From assembly GCA_021837545.1 (NCBI GenBank), contig JAKBFR010000012.1, forward strand, positions 1 to 35,994: a stretch of 35,994 nt of DNA, written 5' to 3'. Under the pieces are notes generated by a model. That model had not been told where the DNA came from and did not search any database. It saw only the letters and a list, made by a program, of their open reading frames with translations. Shown here one piece after another: positions 33,492 through 35,994 of the stretch (position 1 is its first letter; each line of letters begins with the position of its first letter). The DNA is from Bacillota bacterium (lineage in GTDB: Bacteria; Bacillota_A; Clostridia; Clostridiales; Clostridiaceae). The position numbers were made by a program, and so were the translations under genes.

Positions 33492-33542
33492 AAAGGAAGT
33501 TTACCTCGCATTAGGAGAGTAGGTAAACTTCCTTTCTTGTTA
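33492..33542 (+). terminator. Terminator after the FAD-protein gene, with competing hairpin
   Basis: A 15-bp stem, AAAGGAAGTTTACCT (33492-33506) with 33521-33535, loop 14, followed by a T-rich run. The left arm can instead fold with upstream sequence: GAGGTAAA (33487-33494) with TTTACCTC (33500-33507) over a five-base loop. The two folds exclude each other. Confidence 0.8.
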
Positions 33543-33653
33543 TTTTTGAATATGACTAAAGGAATATAAATGTATAAATAGTTGTATCAAGCTAAAAATT
33601 AGTTAAATAATGAAAAAAAGTTTTCTGAAAATTCAACATTTGCAGTTATTTTT

Positions 33654-33662
33654 TGTTACAAT
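33654..33662 (+). promoter_or_regulatory. Probable extended -10 promoter of ptb-buk
   Basis: TGTTACAAT: a TGn extension plus TACAAT at 33657-33662, about 100 bases before ptb. A weak -35 candidate is TTCAAC at 33632-33637. The leader between is strongly AT-rich. Confidence 0.5.
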
Positions 33663-33764
33663 AAGAACAGAGAAAGTATTGTTTAATTTGGATTGATATA
33701 AATTTAACAAAATATCAAATTAATCATAAAAAAAATTTATTATTAAGGTAAGAGGTGCAAAAAA

Positions 33765-34673
33765 ATGAGTAAAAACTTCGAAGATTTAATATCAATATTA
33801 AAGGAAGTCCCAACAAAGAAAGTAGCAGTAGCAGTAGCACAAGATGAACCAGTACTAGAAGCAATAAAGGCAGCTACAGAAAACAATATAGCTCAAGCAA
33901 TATTAGTTGGAGATAAACAACAAATACAAGAGATAGCAAAAAAAATAGACTTAGACTTATCAGATTATGAAATAATGGATATTAAAGATCCAAAGAAGGC
34001 TACTTTAGAAGCAGTAAAATTAGTTTCAAGTGGTCATGCTGATATGTTAATGAAAGGATTAGTAGATACTGCTACATTCTTAAGAAGCGTATTAAACAAA
34101 GAATTTGGATTAAGAACAGGAAAGTTAATGTCACATGTTGCTGTTTTTGAAATAGAAAACTTAGACAGATTATTATTTTTAACTGACGCAGCATTTAATA
34201 CATATCCAGAATTAAAAGATAAAGTTGGAATGATAAATAATGCAGTTGTGGTTGCACATGCATGTGGAATTGAAGTTCCTAAAGTAGCATCTATATGCCC
34301 AGTTGAAGTGGTAAACACAAGTATGCCATCAACAGTTGATGCTGCACTATTAGCTAAGATGAGTGATAGAGGACAATTTAAGAAATGTATAGTTGATGGA
34401 CCTTTTGCATTAGATAATGCAATATCAGAAGAAGCAGCTCATCATAAGGGAGTTACAGGTCCGGTAGCAGGTAAAGCAGATGTATTATTATTACCAAACA
34501 TAGAAACAGCAAATGTAATGTACAAAACATTAACATATTTCTCAAAATCAAAAAACGGTGGACTTCTAGTAGGGACATCAGCACCAGTGATATTAACTTC
34601 AAGAGCAGATTCATTTGAAACAAAAGTTAATTCAATTGCTCTTGCAGCATTAGTTGCAGCAAAAAATAAATAG
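33765..34673 (+). CDS. ptb: Phosphate butyryltransferase
   Basis: Converts butyryl-CoA and phosphate to butyryl phosphate, the first of the two steps that make butyrate and ATP in clostridial fermentation. It has 302 residues, the usual length of Ptb. Family features include the start region KVAVAVAQDEPVLEAIKAA, GHADMLMKGLVDTATFLRSVL, DGPFALDNAISEEAAHHKG and the C-terminal GLLVGTSAPVILTSRADS. It is shorter than and distinct from phosphate acetyltransferases, and adjacency to buk confirms the call. AGAGGTG precedes ATG 33765. Confidence 0.95.
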   Translation: MSKNFEDLISILKEVPTKKVAVAVAQDEPVLEAIKAATENNIAQAILVGDKQQIQEIAKKIDLDLSDYEIMDIKDPKKATLEAVKLVSSGHADMLMKGLVDTATFLRSVLNKEFGLRTGKLMSHVAVFEIENLDRLLFLTDAAFNTYPELKDKVGMINNAVVVAHACGIEVPKVASICPVEVVNTSMPSTVDAALLAKMSDRGQFKKCIVDGPFALDNAISEEAAHHKGVTGPVAGKADVLLLPNIETANVMYKTLTYFSKSKNGGLLVGTSAPVILTSRADSFETKVNSIALAALVAAKNK

Positions 34674-34684
34674 AATCAATTTAT

Positions 34685-34749
34685 AATTAACAATGCATAA
34701 GGAGGAACAATTTTAGTATAGAGTTCTTTCGTATTTTGCATTGTTAATT
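34685..34749 (+). repeat. Long hairpin between ptb and buk
   Basis: A perfect 13-bp stem, AATTAACAATGCA (34685-34697) with TGCATTGTTAATT (34737-34749), encloses 39 bases. The enclosed part carries AAGGAGG (34699-34705), a perfect Shine-Dalgarno word with no start codon at the right distance, and a possible inner pairing of GGAAC with GTTCT. There is no T-run, so termination is unlikely; it could tune mRNA stability or the ptb:buk ratio, or be an inserted small repeat. Confidence 0.65.
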
Positions 34750-34776
34750 GTTTATCTAAATTAAGGGGGATTCAGA

Positions 34777-35844
34777 ATGTCATACAAGTTATTAATTATT
34801 AATCCAGGTTCGACATCAACAAAGATTGGTGTTTATGAAAATGAAAAAGAATTATTTGAAGAAACATTAAGACATACAAATGAAGAAATAAAAAGATATG
34901 ATACAATATATGATCAATTTGGATTTAGAAAAGAACTTATATTAAAAATTCTTAAAGAGAAGAATTTTGACATAAAGACTTTAAGTGCTGTTGTTGGTAG
35001 AGGTGGAATGCTTAAGCCAGTAGAAGGTGGAACATATTCAGTTAATGATGCAATGGTAGAAGATTTAAAAGTTGGAGTTCAAGGACCTCATGCTTCAAAT
35101 CTTGGTGGAATAATTGCTAAATCAATTGGAGATGAATTAAATGTACCTTCATTTATAGTAGATCCAGTTGTTACAGATGAATTAGCAGATGTAGCTAGAT
35201 TATCAGGAGTACCAGAATTACCAAGAAAAAGTAAGTTCCATGCTTTAAATCAAAAAGCAGTAGCTAAGAGATATGGAAAAGAAAGTGAAAAAGGATATGA
35301 AAATTTAAATCTTGTAGTTGTACATATGGGTGGAGGAGTTTCAGTTGGAGCTCATAATCATGGAAAAATTGTTGATGTAAACAATGCTTTAGATGGAGAT
35401 GGCCCATTCTCACCAGAAAGAGCGGGATCAGTTCCAATTGGTGATTTAATTAAAATGTGCTTTAGTGGAAAATATAGTGAATCAGAAGTATATGTTAAGA
35501 CAGTTGGAAAAGGTGGATTTGTTGGATACCTAGATACAAATGATGTAAAAGGTGTTATAGATAAAATGGAGGCAGGAGATAAGGAATGTGAAGCAGTATA
35601 TAAAGCATTTGTTTATCAAATAGCAAAATCAATTGGAGAGATGTCGGTAGTATTAGAAGGGAAAATTGATCAAATTATATTTACTGGTGGAATTGCATAT
35701 TCTCCAACACTTGTTCCAGATCTTATAGCAAAAGTTGAATGGATAGCTCCAGTTACAGTTTATCCAGGCGAAGATGAATTATTAGCTTTAGCTCAAGGTG
35801 CTATAAGAGTACTTGATGGAGAAGAAGAAGCTAAAGTATACTAA
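34777..35844 (+). CDS. buk: Butyrate kinase
   Basis: Transfers phosphate from butyryl phosphate to ADP, giving butyrate and ATP. It has 355 residues, typical of Buk, in the ASKHA acetate-kinase superfamily. The N-terminal [20 protein letters not shown] is the phosphate-binding motif. [34 protein letters not shown] and [14 protein letters not shown] are further signatures. AAGGGGGA precedes ATG 34777. Together with ptb it forms the butyrate operon, and a terminator follows. Confidence 0.97.
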   Translation: MSYKLLIINPGSTSTKIGVYENEKELFEETLRHTNEEIKRYDTIYDQFGFRKELILKILKEKNFDIKTLSAVVGRGGMLKPVEGGTYSVNDAMVEDLKVGVQGPHASNLGGIIAKSIGDELNVPSFIVDPVVTDELADVARLSGVPELPRKSKFHALNQKAVAKRYGKESEKGYENLNLVVVHMGGGVSVGAHNHGKIVDVNNALDGDGPFSPERAGSVPIGDLIKMCFSGKYSESEVYVKTVGKGGFVGYLDTNDVKGVIDKMEAGDKECEAVYKAFVYQIAKSIGEMSVVLEGKIDQIIFTGGIAYSPTLVPDLIAKVEWIAPVTVYPGEDELLALAQGAIRVLDGEEEAKVY

Positions 35845-35881
35845 AAAGTACTCAACTTAATAATATATTTAAGTACTATAG

Positions 35882-35917
35882 GAGAACCGAATCCAGATGG
35901 AGGAAGTTCTCTTTTTT
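35882..35917 (+). terminator. Terminator after buk
   Basis: GAGAAC (35882-35887) pairs with GTTCTC (35906-35911), with an inner TCC/GGA pairing, then TTTTTT. A moderate stem with an excellent T-run directly after the ptb-buk operon. Confidence 0.8.
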
Positions 35918-35969
35918 ATTAGAAATAAACATATCTCTTTTGATTTAGTATCCTTAACCTACAAGCAAA

Positions 35970-35978
35970 TGATATAAT
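35970..35978 (+). promoter_or_regulatory. Candidate promoter for a gene beyond the right edge
   Basis: TGATATAAT, an extended -10 element, 16 bases from the window end, after the buk terminator. The gene it would serve is outside the window. Confidence 0.4.
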
Positions 35979-35994
35979 AATCGTATTAATATTT

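Noticed and set aside
33765..34673. Phosphate acetyltransferase instead of phosphate butyryltransferase
   Set aside because: Length near 300 residues and direct pairing with a butyrate kinase favour Ptb.

Overview
The window looks like chromosomal core DNA from a low-GC, butyrate-forming, spore-forming Clostridium (cluster I). Three things point there: the codon use is strongly AT-rich, the gene order is clostridial (spc and alpha ribosomal operons, ecfA1-ecfA2-ecfT-truA, rplM-rpsI, then cwlD), and ptb-buk is present together with spore-related cell-wall hydrolases. From remembered gene order, the C. beijerinckii group is the closest match. That is an inference, not a search result.

Layout. 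1-7509 is the second half of the S10/spc ribosomal cluster: rplN (cut at the left edge), rplX, rplE, rpsN (zinc type), rpsH, rplF, rplR, rpsE, rpmD, rplO, secY, adk, map, a KOW RNA-binding protein, infA and rpmJ. A near-consensus promoter and a folded leader at about 7557-7718 restart transcription for rpsM-rpsK-rpsD-rpoA-rplQ, which ends at a clear terminator (10561-10591). The ECF vitamin-transporter module and truA follow. A perfect-consensus promoter and a probable L13-type leader then drive rplM-rpsI. 15368-21144 holds cwlD, a likely small antisense-strand membrane protein gene, a two-subunit class I fumarase split by an unusually long spacer, a membrane-anchored TPR protein and a two-component system.

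21241-24764 is a class I ribonucleotide reductase pair. Its promoter carries a 16-bp palindrome matching the NrdR-box consensus, and its two genes are separated by a structured, repeat-rich spacer. ptsI comes next, behind two palindromes, followed by a second membrane-spanning TPR protein. 28218-29508 is the most accessory-looking stretch: a frameshifted 3' remnant of an isoaspartyl dipeptidase gene, several related hairpin elements, and a reverse-strand SleB/CwlJ-type wall hydrolase. The window closes with cdaA-cdaR (c-di-AMP synthesis), a COG2509 FAD-dependent protein, and the butyrate operon ptb-buk.

Functionally this is translation, secretion and transcription machinery plus central metabolism and envelope genes. 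I found no CRISPR array, prophage, intact insertion sequence, tRNA or rRNA, and nothing I can defend as a wholly new multi-gene system. The best leads are regulatory RNA and DNA structures: the rpsM leader, the nrdA-nrdB spacer, the ptsI leader, the hairpin-element family and the ptb-buk intercistronic hairpin. The small reverse-strand membrane protein is a further lead.
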